From positions 1 to 51,846 of the forward strand of contig UQBS01000014.1 of assembly GCA_900539345.1 (NCBI GenBank): 51,846 bases of DNA. The letters run 5' to 3'. Below the pieces are notes generated by a model that was given only the letters and a program-made list of their open reading frames with translations, ran no database searches and was not told the DNA's origin. Origin of the DNA: an uncultured Coriobacteriaceae bacterium. GTDB lineage: Bacteria; Actinomycetota; Coriobacteriia; Coriobacteriales; UMGS124. Positions 34,111 to 42,777 of this stretch are shown piece after piece. The position numbers and the translations under genes are program-made. Position 1 is the first letter of the stretch; each line of letters starts with the position of its first letter.

Positions 34111-34251
34111 CCTGCATCCCCTCCACACCGCGACTCGAACGAATGTGCTGCGGCGCTCTTCACCCGCATCACAGATCATACTTTTCGCCTCGCGGCTTAT
34201 CCTCAGTTGCCAACTGAGTTTTTGCGGTCAGGGGTGGGGCATGCCCGTGCT

Positions 34252-34455
34252 CTATTTCCCTTGTGCAAACCAGTACGCTTGCGCGACCCAATCGAGCATC
34301 TCCGCGTGTAGGTCGGACAGGTCGCTGATGGCGAAGTGCGTCGTCCAGCGGCCGGGGTACGGTTCGGCATTCGACGTGACCCGGGCCGACTCCAGGGGCA
34401 CGGGCAAGCCGAGCGTGAGCACGAAGCAGTCGCCCGGAAGCTCCGCCGTCGCCAT
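34252..34455 (-). CDS. Small DUF5655-like protein (67 aa), possibly a fragment
   Basis: Sixty-seven residues: CFVLTLGLPVPLESARVTSN, AEPYPGRWTTHFAISDLSDL and HAEMLDWVAQAYWFAQGK. The order (beta strands, PGRWTTHFAI, a helix with E/D-M-L-D-W and AYWF) resembles the C-terminal half of DUF5655 domains. No ribosome binding site is clear before the ATG at 34455, and the frame upstream is open for about 15 codons to a stop, so it may be the tail of a longer lost gene. The three phased CGGAAAAGTG boxes lie immediately upstream. Function unknown. Confidence 0.45.
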   Translation of the reverse strand: MATAELPGDCFVLTLGLPVPLESARVTSNAEPYPGRWTTHFAISDLSDLHAEMLDWVAQAYWFAQGK

Positions 34456-34468
34456 AATCCACCACGTT

Positions 34469-34545
34469 ACACTTTTCCGTGTTTCATAAGTGCCTCTGGG
34501 TGCACTTTTCCGAAATTAAAAAGGGCTGTTTTGAACACTTTTCCG
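34469..34545. repeat. Three helically phased direct repeats
   Basis: (A/G)CACTTTTCCG occurs at 34469-34479, 34502-34512 and 34535-34545, that is every 33 bases exactly (three helical turns). The spacers differ. On the minus strand the boxes read CGGAAAAGTG and precede the 67-residue ORF. Such phasing suits cooperative protein binding. A 25-codon frame through them has GKV every 11 residues, but it lacks a start codon. Confidence 0.5.
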
Positions 34546-34673
34546 AGTTAAGGCATGAGCGGCAAAGCATGCAGCCATGCAATCAGGCCCAGCAGACGCT
34601 CGCCTGCCGCGCAAGTTCATGGCACAGAGACCCCGGACACATTCTCGCGACACCACCGCATGAAACCAAGAAA

Positions 34674-34700
34674 CCCCCGCGTTCACTTTGGAAGCGGGGG
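34674..34700 (-). terminator. Terminator of the esterase/acyltransferase operon
   Basis: CCCCCGC (34674-34680) and GCGGGGG (34694-34700) form a perfect stem; on the minus strand it is followed by TTTCTTGGTTTC, 11 bases after the DUF6320 stop codon. Confidence 0.7.
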
Positions 34701-34710
34701 CCTCGCGCGC

Positions 34711-35367
34711 CTACGCGGCGAACAGTTTGCGGAGCTCGCTGGCCAGGGGCTCGCGCTCGAAGACGAGAAGCCCGAGCAGCAACACGCACGCCACCAGGGC
34801 GCTTATCTGCGCGGGGATGTCGGTCCAGACGAGGTCGCCGGCGGCAAACGCAAGCGGCACCAGGCCAAACACGACGTCGAGCAGCAGGTACTTGGCATAG
34901 CCCGACACAAAGTCCTTCCGGAACACGCACACGAGCACGGCGTCGGTCACCAATGCAGCCAAGCTGATGCCGGGAACGACGAACGTCGACCACGCGTAGT
35001 TGCCCGTGAGCACGAAGCCCAGAAGCGCGCAAGCAAGCAGCACAAGGAAGTAGCGCGCCACAAGCCGCAGGAAGTCCGGCGCGTGGCCGATGATGTGCCG
35101 CACGAACGCGTAGTTGATGAGCAGCGCCAGGCACACGGTGAAGACCACGTCGCTGGGCAGCTTGACCATGCGCGTGAGGAACAGCATGACGATGATCGCC
35201 ACGCCGGTGGCAAAGGCAATCACACGCATGGCAATCGCACCCGAGCGCTTGAGCACGTTGGGCGGGAACATCGAGGCAGACGCCTCACCCGTAAGTTCTG
35301 CCTGGCACAGCGGGCAACGCTCGAGGTCGCCCGAGAAGTCGATGCCGCACTTGTCACAATGCCTCAT
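34711..35367 (-). CDS. DUF6320-like membrane protein with N-terminal zinc ribbon
   Basis: A 218-residue integral membrane protein. The first 22 residues form a zinc ribbon (MRHCDKCGIDF and ERCPLCQAEL, two CxxC pairs); about six transmembrane helices follow. This architecture matches DUF6320 proteins (recalled, not checked). Its ATG overlaps the stop of the acyltransferase-like gene by 4 bases (ATGA), so the two are translationally coupled. With the esterase and the condensation-like protein it forms a three-gene operon that suggests an acyl-ester or lipid-modifying pathway at the membrane, but its own role is unknown. Confidence 0.82.
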   Translation of the reverse strand: MRHCDKCGIDFSGDLERCPLCQAELTGEASASMFPPNVLKRSGAIAMRVIAFATGVAIIVMLFLTRMVKLPSDVVFTVCLALLINYAFVRHIIGHAPDFLRLVARYFLVLLACALLGFVLTGNYAWSTFVVPGISLAALVTDAVLVCVFRKDFVSGYAKYLLLDVVFGLVPLAFAAGDLVWTDIPAQISALVACVLLLGLLVFEREPLASELRKLFAA

Positions 35368-36740
35368 CTGTCAGCCTCCTTCCCCTCAACTGGCGCAGCG
35401 TCGCCGACGGCCACAAGGGCGGGCGCGGCGGCCTTCTCCCCCAGGCGCCTCACCGAGTCCTCGAACTGCGCCTGCACCGCGTCATCGGCGAGCTCCTGGC
35501 GCGACTTGCTCACGTTCATGCGCGCCGCCATGCCCTGCGCGGTGAAGAACCGGCAGAACCGCTTGAGCACGTTGTGGTTCGCATACGCGCTCGCCATGCC
35601 GATGCTCAGATCGTCGCCGAACGAGCACAGCGTGAACTTGAGACCCGTGGTGGATGTAAGGATATTAAGGTCACGCACATACGGCACGAGCCGCTCGTCC
35701 AAGCGGATGGCGCCGATGTTGGAAACGGTCGCGGTAGTTGAGCAGGCAACAATGCGGTCGGCAATCTCAAGCACCAGGTCCTTCACGAACAGCGGGACAA
35801 AGCGCAGGGCGGGGTTCTTCTCCAGCGCAATCGTCGTGTTCATGCGGCGCTTGAGCACCTCGGGGTCGCAACCCGCCTTCAGCTGCTCCTGCACGCGATG
35901 GGCGATGTCGCGCACCGACTCGTCGGCCTCGCCATGCTCAGCAGGGGTATATGAGACGAACGCCAGGCTGAAGAAGTTCATCGAGGTGACCGACTTGAAA
36001 AGAGACCGCAGGTCAACCGGCACGTCCATGCAGATGGTACGCTTGCGCTCGTGTTTGGTCATCTCATCGCGCAGAGCCGCAATGAGCACCGCGCTCACGA
36101 GCGACGTCATGCTCACGCCCCAGCTGCGGGAAAGAGCGAGCACGTCGCTCACCGAGAGGTGCAGCTCCATGAACGTAGGGTCGCCCTCGTCATGCGCGCC
36201 CGGCAGGCGCCATGCGCGCGGGGTGCGCTCCATGCCCTTCTTGTCGCGCTCGAAATACTTGTCGAAGCTGTTCTCGGCCTTCTCGCGGTCGGAACCGTCG
36301 TAGTCGATCGGCACGTCGCCCAAATCGTAGCGTTCGCACAGGTAGAAGCCCAAAAGCGCACGGAAGAACTGCAACGTGCCGCGCCCGTCGCTCACCATGT
36401 GGGAGACCTCGACGCTGATGCGCGGACCAAAGTAGGTCACGCGAAACAGCACGCTGCGAGCGTTCATATGCAGGCCGTAGCACACAGGCAGCGTCTCGGG
36501 AAGCGCCTGCGGCACCTCTCCGGAAGGCTCGAGATAGTGCCAAAACACGCCACTGCGCAGGCACACGTTGAAGTTCGGGAACATCTCGACCGTCTTAACG
36601 AGGGCGTGTTGCAGCACCTCGGGGTCGACGTCGTCCACGAGCGTGGCCGCGTAGCGGAACACGGTCTGGCGAGAACTGCCCGCCTGAGACGAGTAGAACT
36701 TGCCTACGTTATCTAGTCGGTACCAGGTATTTCGACCCAT
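35364..36740 (-). CDS. Condensation/acyltransferase-superfamily protein
   Basis: A 458-residue cytoplasmic enzyme of the chloramphenicol-acetyltransferase/condensation fold. The catalytic motif HxxxDG is seen as SHMVSDGRGT (His114, Asp118), preceded by RVTYFGPRISVEV and followed by FFRALLGFY. A second conserved region is FFSLAFVSYTP and the C-terminal TTATVSNIGAIRL (the STGNIG-like strand). It resembles alcohol O-acetyltransferases and stand-alone condensation proteins and would transfer an acyl group to a hydroxyl or amine. Its ATG at 36740 lies 28 bases inside the end of the esterase gene. An esterase and an ester-forming enzyme in one operon suggests remodelling of one class of ester; the substrate is unknown. 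Confidence 0.85.
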   Translation of the reverse strand: MGRNTWYRLDNVGKFYSSQAGSSRQTVFRYAATLVDDVDPEVLQHALVKTVEMFPNFNVCLRSGVFWHYLEPSGEVPQALPETLPVCYGLHMNARSVLFRVTYFGPRISVEVSHMVSDGRGTLQFFRALLGFYLCERYDLGDVPIDYDGSDREKAENSFDKYFERDKKGMERTPRAWRLPGAHDEGDPTFMELHLSVSDVLALSRSWGVSMTSLVSAVLIAALRDEMTKHERKRTICMDVPVDLRSLFKSVTSMNFFSLAFVSYTPAEHGEADESVRDIAHRVQEQLKAGCDPEVLKRRMNTTIALEKNPALRFVPLFVKDLVLEIADRIVACSTTATVSNIGAIRLDERLVPYVRDLNILTSTTGLKFTLCSFGDDLSIGMASAYANHNVLKRFCRFFTAQGMAARMNVSKSRQELADDAVQAQFEDSVRRLGEKAAAPALVAVGDAAPVEGKEADR

Positions 36741-37732
36741 GCCGCGTCACCTTCTTGCACAAGCTCGCATCCATCGAGGAAGCGTTCCATCACCTTGTAC
36801 GTGTCGCGCACCAGGTTCAAAACAGACGGGTAGAGAAAATACCCATGCACGGCGTCAAGTATACGCACGCACGACACTTCGTTGCCCGCAGCGGCCAGGC
36901 GGCGGGCATACTTCTCGCCCTCGTCGCGCAAAGGGCAGTACTCCGCCGTCATCACAAGCGTGCGGGGCTGGCGCGAGAGGTCGGAGGCAAGCAGGGGCGC
37001 ACAATAGGGATTGCTGCGCTGAGCAGGGTCGGGGGCGTACATGTCCAGGTAGCCCTGGATGTCGCGGGCCGAAAGCAAGTAGCCCTCGCCGTTCTCGCGC
37101 AAAGAGTCGAAGGGGCTCGTTGCAGGGTCGTAGTCATCATTGACCGCAGGGTAGAGCAGCATCTGCGTACGCGGAAGGAACTCACCCTTGTCGCGCGCCA
37201 TAAGGCTCACCGCAGCTGCGAGGTTGCCGCCAGCCGAGTCGCCGAACAGCACGATGCGCTCCTGGCACACGTCAGGCAGTAGCGTGCCTGCAAAAAGCTG
37301 GCGAGCCACCTCGTAGCAATCGAGCACCGCCTGGGGGAACTGATATTCGGGCGAGCGGCGGTACTCCACCGACACCACGCGGCGGGCAAGGCGCACGGCC
37401 GTGCGCACGCAACTGTCCGAGTAGTAATCCACGTCGCCGTTTGCCCAGCCACCGCCATGGAAGAAGAGAATGGTGCCGGCGAAATCCTCGCTCACCTGGA
37501 ACCCCTCGCGCCAGGAGAAGTCGATGTCGAGCGGCGTGAACACGCGGCAGGGAATGGCGTAGCCGTCGGGCGCCTGCACAGAGACGTCCTCGATACGGCA
37601 GCGCGGATCGACGAGGCCGGCAGCTCCTATCACGTCTTCCGCCACACGGATGGCCTTGTACGACTGGCGGATGTCGGGGGCGACCTTGCCCGCGGCCCTC
37701 ATGGCCGCAAGCACTGCTTTGTTGATGGCCAT
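36713..37732 (-). CDS. Alpha/beta-hydrolase (esterase/lipase, HSL family)
   Basis: A 339-residue alpha/beta hydrolase: oxyanion-hole HGGGWANGD at residue 92, nucleophile elbow GDSAGGN with Ser166, TAEYCPLRDEG with the likely acidic residue, and DAVHGYF with the catalytic His. Cytoplasmic, no signal. GAAAGGAG precedes the ATG. It is the first gene of the esterase, acyltransferase-like, DUF6320 operon. Its first 22 codons and ribosome binding site are duplicated 2.2 kb upstream (39921-39996), on the other side of the AAA-ATPase gene. Substrate unknown; short acyl esters are usual for the family. Confidence 0.9.
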   Translation of the reverse strand: MAINKAVLAAMRAAGKVAPDIRQSYKAIRVAEDVIGAAGLVDPRCRIEDVSVQAPDGYAIPCRVFTPLDIDFSWREGFQVSEDFAGTILFFHGGGWANGDVDYYSDSCVRTAVRLARRVVSVEYRRSPEYQFPQAVLDCYEVARQLFAGTLLPDVCQERIVLFGDSAGGNLAAAVSLMARDKGEFLPRTQMLLYPAVNDDYDPATSPFDSLRENGEGYLLSARDIQGYLDMYAPDPAQRSNPYCAPLLASDLSRQPRTLVMTAEYCPLRDEGEKYARRLAAAGNEVSCVRILDAVHGYFLYPSVLNLVRDTYKVMERFLDGCELVQEGDAAWVEIPGTD

Positions 37733-37746
37733 AAGGCTCCTTTCGA
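37671..37746. repeat. 76-bp direct repeat, copy 1 (5' end of hydrolase)
   Basis: Matches 39921-39996 at 72 of 76 positions. It contains the ribosome binding site, start codon and first 22 codons of the functional hydrolase gene. Confidence 0.85.
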
Positions 37747-37780
37747 AAAAACAGCCATTGATTCGCGCAGAATCTCCCGC

Positions 37781-39646
37781 CTATTCCGCCCGCTTGCATG
37801 CCACGGCCACGTGGCGGCCGGAGAAGGCGACGCCCCAACGCAGACGACCGGAGGCAGCCGGGGGAAGTATCCCGGCGTCATAGGCATTGCAGGCAATCTG
37901 TGCAAGGGCCTCGCGGGCGAGAGCACCGAGTCGCTCAGCGAGCCCGGGTCCGTCGGAGGGCGCTTCTGCCTTCGGCAGGTACTTCAACTCGACGGTGATA
38001 AGGGGGCGACGGTCGGGTTTCACGAACGAGAAGGCCTCAACGGCCGTATCCGAGGGCTCCACTTGGATATCGAACCGCCCGTAACCCGCCTCTTTGTTGG
38101 AACGTGGGTCGGCATATCCCGGCAAGCCGAAGCACAGGCCCAGCATAAGCATATGGGCGGAGTTTTCCGATGTGATGTCATAGCAGCTCGCATCATCGCG
38201 CAGGATGACATCAAGCTGAGAGCGCACCTGCTCGGCATCGCCCGCAACGAGGGCGTCATGAAACGCGCCGAGCCTGTCGCCACCGCCGGCAGCACGCGCA
38301 TAGCGCTCGATAAGCTCCGAGCGATAGACGCTGGCGATTTCCTTGTTGGGGATGCGCAGCCGGCGACGCATCGTGACGTTGTTAGGGAGCATCGTGTCGG
38401 GCGTGGTGAGATAGCCCGCAAGGTACAGCATCGACCACAGCATGCCAGGGGCCACCGGGCGCAAGTCATCGGGGAAAACAGCGCCCAAGTCAATGGGAGC
38501 TGAGACGTAGCCGCCAGGTTCGAACAGGTCGTATACCTTCTGCATGGTGTCTTCGTCGCTTGCACGCATGAGTTGGCCGATAACCGAGTTGCCCGAAGTG
38601 TTGCCCCAATAGACGTCAGGGGTGCAATCAGCATCGAAGTAATTGAGAATGCTCCAGGGGTTGTAAATATCGGCATCACCAAAGCGATAACCGTCATACC
38701 ACAGGCGAGCCTCTTCCATACATGCCAAGTCATGGCTCAGATATGAGGCCAGGGCCATAACTTCCATCTCGGAAAAGCCGAAGCGCTCCTCAAACTTTTC
38801 CCCAAGTGCCGTCGATACGCGAAGGTTGTTCAAATCAGAGAAAATCGACTCCTTCGAGATGCGCTGCACCCCTGTGAGGCACGAGAAAGCCAAGAAGTCG
38901 CCGCCACCCTTGAGGGCGCCCGTTAGCCAACCCTTGAGGAAATCGACCACCTCTCGATAGTAGCCGTTGGTATAGCCGGCCATAACAGGGGCGTCGTGCT
39001 CGTCCACAAGCAGGACAACCTGCATGCCGTGGTGGGTATAGAGCATGCGGCAAAGAGCCTCGAGCGAGTCGGCGAGCTCGGCATCTGAGGCCTCGCCCCT
39101 CACCACGCGTTCGTAGAAGGCCTTTTGCGTCTCGTTAAGCGTGGGAGAGTCGGCCAGGTAGCCGAAGCGAGCGTACTCCATCACCATGATGTTGCGCAGG
39201 GCACCGAGCGCAGCATGCCACGTCAGCTTCTTCACCGTGTTGAGGTTGAGATAGACGGTTGGATATATGCCCTGGTACTGGCGATAGTAGCCGTCCCGGG
39301 CCTCCCACACCTCCGTTCCCTCGAACAGGGGTGCCCGGTCTCGGGCCGTAGGGTCGGAGATGCTCGGAAGTTCAAAAAACGCCTGAAGCATGCGCATGTT
39401 GAGCGTCTTGCCGAAGCGGCGCGGCCGGCAAAACAGGATGACGGAATAGCCCGAGTCGATGACGTCGGCAGCGAGCATGGTCTTGTCGATGACAACGGAG
39501 CCCTGTGCGGCCACCACGAAGCTGTCGCGCCCGATAGGCAGCATCCTGCGTCCCGTGCGGTCGATGATGCGCGCGCCCGGTGCCTTCCAGACCCCGTTGT
39601 CGCAATCCTTGAGCACGACACCCGTGCCTTGCTTGTCATCAGCCAT
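37781..39646 (-). CDS. AAA-ATPase-like / DUF1703 PD-(D/E)XK protein
   Basis: A 621-residue protein of the widespread AAA-ATPase_like plus DUF1703 family. The N-terminal ATPase has a Walker A variant (FCRPRRFGKTLNMRML, about 72-87), a KLTWHAAL segment, and Walker B VVLLVDEHDAP. The C-terminal part carries PD-(D/E)XK nuclease-like residues: YGRFDIQVEP, then PLITVELKYLP (Asp ... Glu-x-Lys). GGAGGCGGGC precedes the ATG at 39646. Members are present in many paralogous copies in gut anaerobes and behave as mobile accessory genes; the function is not established, and defence or selfish-element roles have been suggested. Here the gene sits between two direct repeats of the hydrolase 5' end. Confidence 0.9.
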   Translation of the reverse strand: MADDKQGTGVVLKDCDNGVWKAPGARIIDRTGRRMLPIGRDSFVVAAQGSVVIDKTMLAADVIDSGYSVILFCRPRRFGKTLNMRMLQAFFELPSISDPTARDRAPLFEGTEVWEARDGYYRQYQGIYPTVYLNLNTVKKLTWHAALGALRNIMVMEYARFGYLADSPTLNETQKAFYERVVRGEASDAELADSLEALCRMLYTHHGMQVVLLVDEHDAPVMAGYTNGYYREVVDFLKGWLTGALKGGGDFLAFSCLTGVQRISKESIFSDLNNLRVSTALGEKFEERFGFSEMEVMALASYLSHDLACMEEARLWYDGYRFGDADIYNPWSILNYFDADCTPDVYWGNTSGNSVIGQLMRASDEDTMQKVYDLFEPGGYVSAPIDLGAVFPDDLRPVAPGMLWSMLYLAGYLTTPDTMLPNNVTMRRRLRIPNKEIASVYRSELIERYARAAGGGDRLGAFHDALVAGDAEQVRSQLDVILRDDASCYDITSENSAHMLMLGLCFGLPGYADPRSNKEAGYGRFDIQVEPSDTAVEAFSFVKPDRRPLITVELKYLPKAEAPSDGPGLAERLGALAREALAQIACNAYDAGILPPAASGRLRWGVAFSGRHVAVACKRAE

Positions 39647-39702
39647 ATTGCCCGCCTCCTACCGCGTCTTATCAGGGCGATTGTAGCATCTGACAAATCG
39701 GT

Positions 39703-39892
39703 TCACAGCACATCCGCAGGCGGGGCGTAGGGTGCCTCAGACAAGAGGCCGACCGAACCTGAAGGATTCGCCCTCGCATAAGCAGCGCGCACACGTCGCC
39801 CTCCCGCAGGGTCAGACCATATCTCTGAAACAGCACGACATTTCGCTGCGAGCCGACGGCACGATCGGCTTGGGCGGCAATCTCGGGCGGCG
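39703..39892 (-). pseudogene. Degraded fragment, possibly DUF6323-like
   Basis: In one minus frame: TPPEIAAQADRAVGSQRN, then VVLFQRYGLTLREGDVCALL. The adjacent frame continues SGSVGLLSEAPYAPPADVL and then stops. This would fit one frameshift in a short gene resembling DUF6323 (YGLTLxExD ... SPY pattern). No start with a ribosome binding site. It joins the duplicated hydrolase 5' end upstream and the AAA-ATPase start region downstream. Low confidence. Confidence 0.3.
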
Positions 39893-39982
39893 TCAATCCA
39901 TCCCGTCACGACATATACGAATGTCGGGGGCGACCTTGCCCGCGGCCCTCATGGCCGCGGGCACTGCTTTGTTGATGACCAT
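39893..39982 (-). pseudogene. Duplicated 5' end of the alpha/beta-hydrolase gene
   Basis: A 29-codon frame beginning MVINKAVPAAMRAAGKVAPD, nearly identical to the start of the hydrolase (MAINKAVLAAMRAAGKVAPD), with the same ribosome binding site, then running into unrelated sequence and a stop. The 76-bp duplicated block is 39921-39996, 72 of 76 positions equal to 37671-37746. The block between the copies carries the AAA-ATPase gene. Confidence 0.8.
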
Positions 39983-39996
39983 AGGGCTCCTTTCGA

Positions 39997-40583
39997 GACT
40001 GACGCAGGGCGCGGAACCAGCATGGTCGGCGGCCTCACAGATTTGCAAGCGCCCCAATCATAGCCTGGCACCGTCTCAAACCGTCCGATGCCCCCAAACA
40101 ATCCTCCTGCGCAGCAAATCCCCCAGATACCGCCGCAAAATCGGGGTTCGTGTATCAACTTTCAAGGTCAGCTGACGCCCACACTCCGGGAGCCATGATG
40201 ACATCCTTGAGCCATCACCTTATCTACCAGGTATTTTGTTACCGCGTTCAAAACACAGCCTTCCCCTGGCCACAAAAGGCCCTTTCTCCCCACGCCAAAA
40301 TGGGCAAAAACGACCTCCTTCCTGATACACGATGGCCGTTTTTGCGGCAATATCACCACTTTTTCTTGCGCTGGCATAGGCACATGGCACGCATCGGCCA
40401 GAGTAAAAACGGAAGAACGGCCATTTGCCCCCTGGGCACGTGCCCGGCTTGATCGACAGGGACCCTTCTCGCGCGAGCACAGACAAGCGCGAACTGGTAG
40501 AGTTAGTGGGGTCACGACGCTGAGAAATCAGCTGGAAACATTTCGCGGGCGTGCAACCGTGCGCCGGAACAAAGGAGTCTGCC
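39997..40583. other. Intergenic region upstream of modD with inverted repeats
   Basis: About 590 bases without a supportable gene. It contains an inverted repeat GCAAAAACG (40304-40312) / CGTTTTTGC (40337-40345) and a perfect palindrome GGGCACGTGCCC (40434-40445). The many GGCCGTTTTTGC-type words suggest an intergenic repeat family. No clear promoter for modD was identified. Confidence 0.4.
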
Positions 40584-41450
40584 ATGTCGGAAGCCATACT
40601 CGCCCCCATCGTTCGCATCTCCGATACCGAGATCGACCGCCTCATCCAGGAGGACGTGCCCTACATCGACCTGACCACGCACGTGCTGCAGGTGGGGGCC
40701 ATCCGCGGCCGCATGGAGTACTTCACGCGCGAGGCCTGCACCCTGTGCGGCACCGAAGAGGCGATTCGCGTGGCCAAGAAGCTCGGCTGCAGCGTCGTTG
40801 AGATGAAGCCCTCGGGCACCCAGCTCGAGCCGGGCGAGGTGTTCCTCGTGGTGGAGGGCTCCGGCGAGAACCTGCACGCCACCTGGAAGGTCTGCCTCAA
40901 CCTGTTCGACCACCTGAGCGCCATCGCCACCAAGACGCGCGGCATGGTGGACTCCGCACACGCCGTCAACCCCCGCTGCGAGGTGCTCACCACCCGCAAG
41001 TCGATGCCCGGCGTGAAAGCCCTGCTCACGAAGGCCGTCCTCTCCGGCGGCGCGTTCCCCCACCGTCTGGGTCTCTCGGAGACCGTGCTCGTGTTCGCCC
41101 AGCATGTGGAGCTCATGGGCGGCTACGACGTGCTCATCCGCGAGCTGCCCACCATCAAGGCGCGCATGGTGGAGAAGAAGCTCTTCGTTGAGTGCGAGGC
41201 CGACCTCGCCCCCGAGCTGGTACGCGCCGGCGCCGACGGCATCCAGCTCGACAAGGTAGCGCCCGAGGCCATCCCAGCCCTGCTCGCCGAGCTGCGCGCG
41301 ATCAACCCCAGCGTCACGGCCATCGCAGCCGGCGGCGTCAACCCTTCCAACGTGGCAGCCTACGCGGCCACGGGCATCGACGGCATCGTGACGACCGCGC
41401 CCTTCACCGCAAAGCCCATCGACATGTCGGTGAGGATGCACAGGCTTTAA
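40584..41450 (+). CDS. modD: ModD-like pyrophosphorylase
   Basis: A 288-residue protein of the nicotinate-nucleotide pyrophosphorylase (QPRTase) superfamily, ModD branch. Signatures: EDVPYIDLTTHVLQVG, CGTEEAIRVAKKLGC, TTRKSMPGVKALLTKAVLSG, FPHRLGLSETVLVFAQH, and the C-terminal barrel AIAAGGVNPSNVAAYAATGI. The PHRLGLSETVLVF stretch separates ModD from true NadC. ModD genes usually sit with molybdate transport genes, although the biochemical role is not firmly established. Here no modABC is present, but several molybdenum enzymes are nearby. The ATG at 40584 follows AAAGGAG; the longer frame from 40551 lacks a site. ackA follows 115 bases later. Confidence 0.85.
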   Translation: MSEAILAPIVRISDTEIDRLIQEDVPYIDLTTHVLQVGAIRGRMEYFTREACTLCGTEEAIRVAKKLGCSVVEMKPSGTQLEPGEVFLVVEGSGENLHATWKVCLNLFDHLSAIATKTRGMVDSAHAVNPRCEVLTTRKSMPGVKALLTKAVLSGGAFPHRLGLSETVLVFAQHVELMGGYDVLIRELPTIKARMVEKKLFVECEADLAPELVRAGADGIQLDKVAPEAIPALLAELRAINPSVTAIAAGGVNPSNVAAYAATGIDGIVTTAPFTAKPIDMSVRMHRL

Positions 41451-41565
41451 GGTGTCAGCGGTGGGCCTGCCGTTGAGGGTAGGCCACCGGACGTCGCAGT
41501 GTTCCCAGCGCATAGGGGATACACTTTTCCCAACGCGTCTCATCCCCGGCAAAGCGAGGTTCCCC

Positions 41566-42777
41566 ATGCTCGTACTCGTCGTAAACGCAGGCAGTTCCTC
41601 CCTCAAGGCCCAGCTCATCCAGACCGACGGCAAGGCTTCGCTCATGAAGTGCCTGGCCGAAAAGGTCGGCACCCCGCAGGCCTTCATGAACGTCTCGTTC
41701 GCCCCCGACTTCGAGAAAGTCCCCGTGCCGGTGGAGGGCCTTTCGGTTCCAGGTTGCCTGCGCGAGCTGTTGCACGTGATGGTGAGCAGCCCCGGCTCCC
41801 CCATCGAAACCCTCGACGCCATTGACGCCGTGGGCAACCGCATCGTTGCAGGTGGCGAGTATTTCTGCGAGGCGACCCTTGTCGACGACGACGCCCGTGC
41901 CAAGCTCGCCCTGTGCGAAGAGCTCGCCCCGCTGCACAACCCCAGCGCCGACGCCTGCATCGACCTGCTGCGCGAGCTGCTGCCCAAGACTCCGCAGGTA
42001 GCCGTCTTCGACACGGCTTTCCACCAGACCATGCCGCCCAAGGCCTACATGTACCCTCTGCCCATGCGCTACTACGACGACTACCGCATCCGTCGTTACG
42101 GCGCCCACGGCACGAGCCACCGCTACGCCGCCCAGCAGGCAGCGAACCTCTTGGGCCGCCCCCTCAAGGACCTGGGCCTCATCACCTGCCACCTGGGCAA
42201 TGGTGGCTCCATCACTGCAGTCAACCATGGTGAATCCATCGACACCACCATGGGCTTCACGCCGCTCGAGGGCCTCATGATGGGCACGCGCTCGGGCAGC
42301 ATCGACCCGGCCATCATCACCTACATCATGCGCCGCGAGGGCAAGACCTTCGACGAGATGGACGAGCTGCTCAACAGGCAGAGCGGCATCCTAGGCGTCT
42401 CGGGCGTGGGCTCAGACATGCGCGACGTGCTCGCGGCGGCCGAGGCTGGAAACGAGCAGGCGGCGCTGGCCATCGACATGTACGTGTACAAGGTGCAAAA
42501 GGCCATTGGGTCGTTCTACGCCGTGATGACGCGCACCGACGCCGTGGTGGTGACGGCGGGCATCGGCGAGAACTCCTGGGAGCTGCGCGAGCGCATCTTC
42601 GCAGGCCTCGCGCACATGGGCATGATTCTGGACCGCGAGCGCAACCACGTGACCGGCCAGATCGGCGTGAACCGCATCATCTCGATCGACGACTCGCCCA
42701 TCAAGATCTGCGTCGTAACGACCGACGAGGAAATGCGCATCGCCCGCGAGACCGACGCCCTGGTGAGCAGGGGGTAA
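41566..42777 (+). CDS. ackA: Acetate kinase
   Basis: Cytoplasmic acetate kinase of 403 residues, forming acetate and ATP from acetyl phosphate (and the reverse). Family motifs are all present: VVNAGSSSLKAQL at the N-terminus, VFDTAFHQTMP, GAHGTSHRYAA, CHLGNGGSITAVNHG, GFTPLEGLMMGTRSGSIDPA and VVTAGIGENS. The ATG at 41566 begins the conserved N-terminus; the frame stays open to 41452, but that part is not protein-like. The ribosome binding site is weak (GCGAGG). No pta gene is adjacent, which is unusual, since ackA and pta are commonly paired. A strong terminator follows in the convergent gap before the DmsB-like gene. Confidence 0.95.
   Translation: MLVLVVNAGSSSLKAQLIQTDGKASLMKCLAEKVGTPQAFMNVSFAPDFEKVPVPVEGLSVPGCLRELLHVMVSSPGSPIETLDAIDAVGNRIVAGGEYFCEATLVDDDARAKLALCEELAPLHNPSADACIDLLRELLPKTPQVAVFDTAFHQTMPPKAYMYPLPMRYYDDYRIRRYGAHGTSHRYAAQQAANLLGRPLKDLGLITCHLGNGGSITAVNHGESIDTTMGFTPLEGLMMGTRSGSIDPAIITYIMRREGKTFDEMDELLNRQSGILGVSGVGSDMRDVLAAAEAGNEQAALAIDMYVYKVQKAIGSFYAVMTRTDAVVVTAGIGENSWELRERIFAGLAHMGMILDRERNHVTGQIGVNRIISIDDSPIKICVVTTDEEMRIARETDALVSRG

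Noticed and set aside
34465..34545. 25-codon frame with GKV every 11 residues across the phased boxes
   Set aside because: Bounded by stops, no start codon and no ribosome binding site; the periodicity is a by-product of the 33-base DNA repeat, so I list the DNA repeat instead of a gene.
25740..40242. Shared 16-base word CTACCAGGTATTTTGT in drmA (about 25740) and the intergenic region near 40228
   Set aside because: One exact 16-mer is expected by chance at this window size, and flanks do not match; not evidence of a common element.
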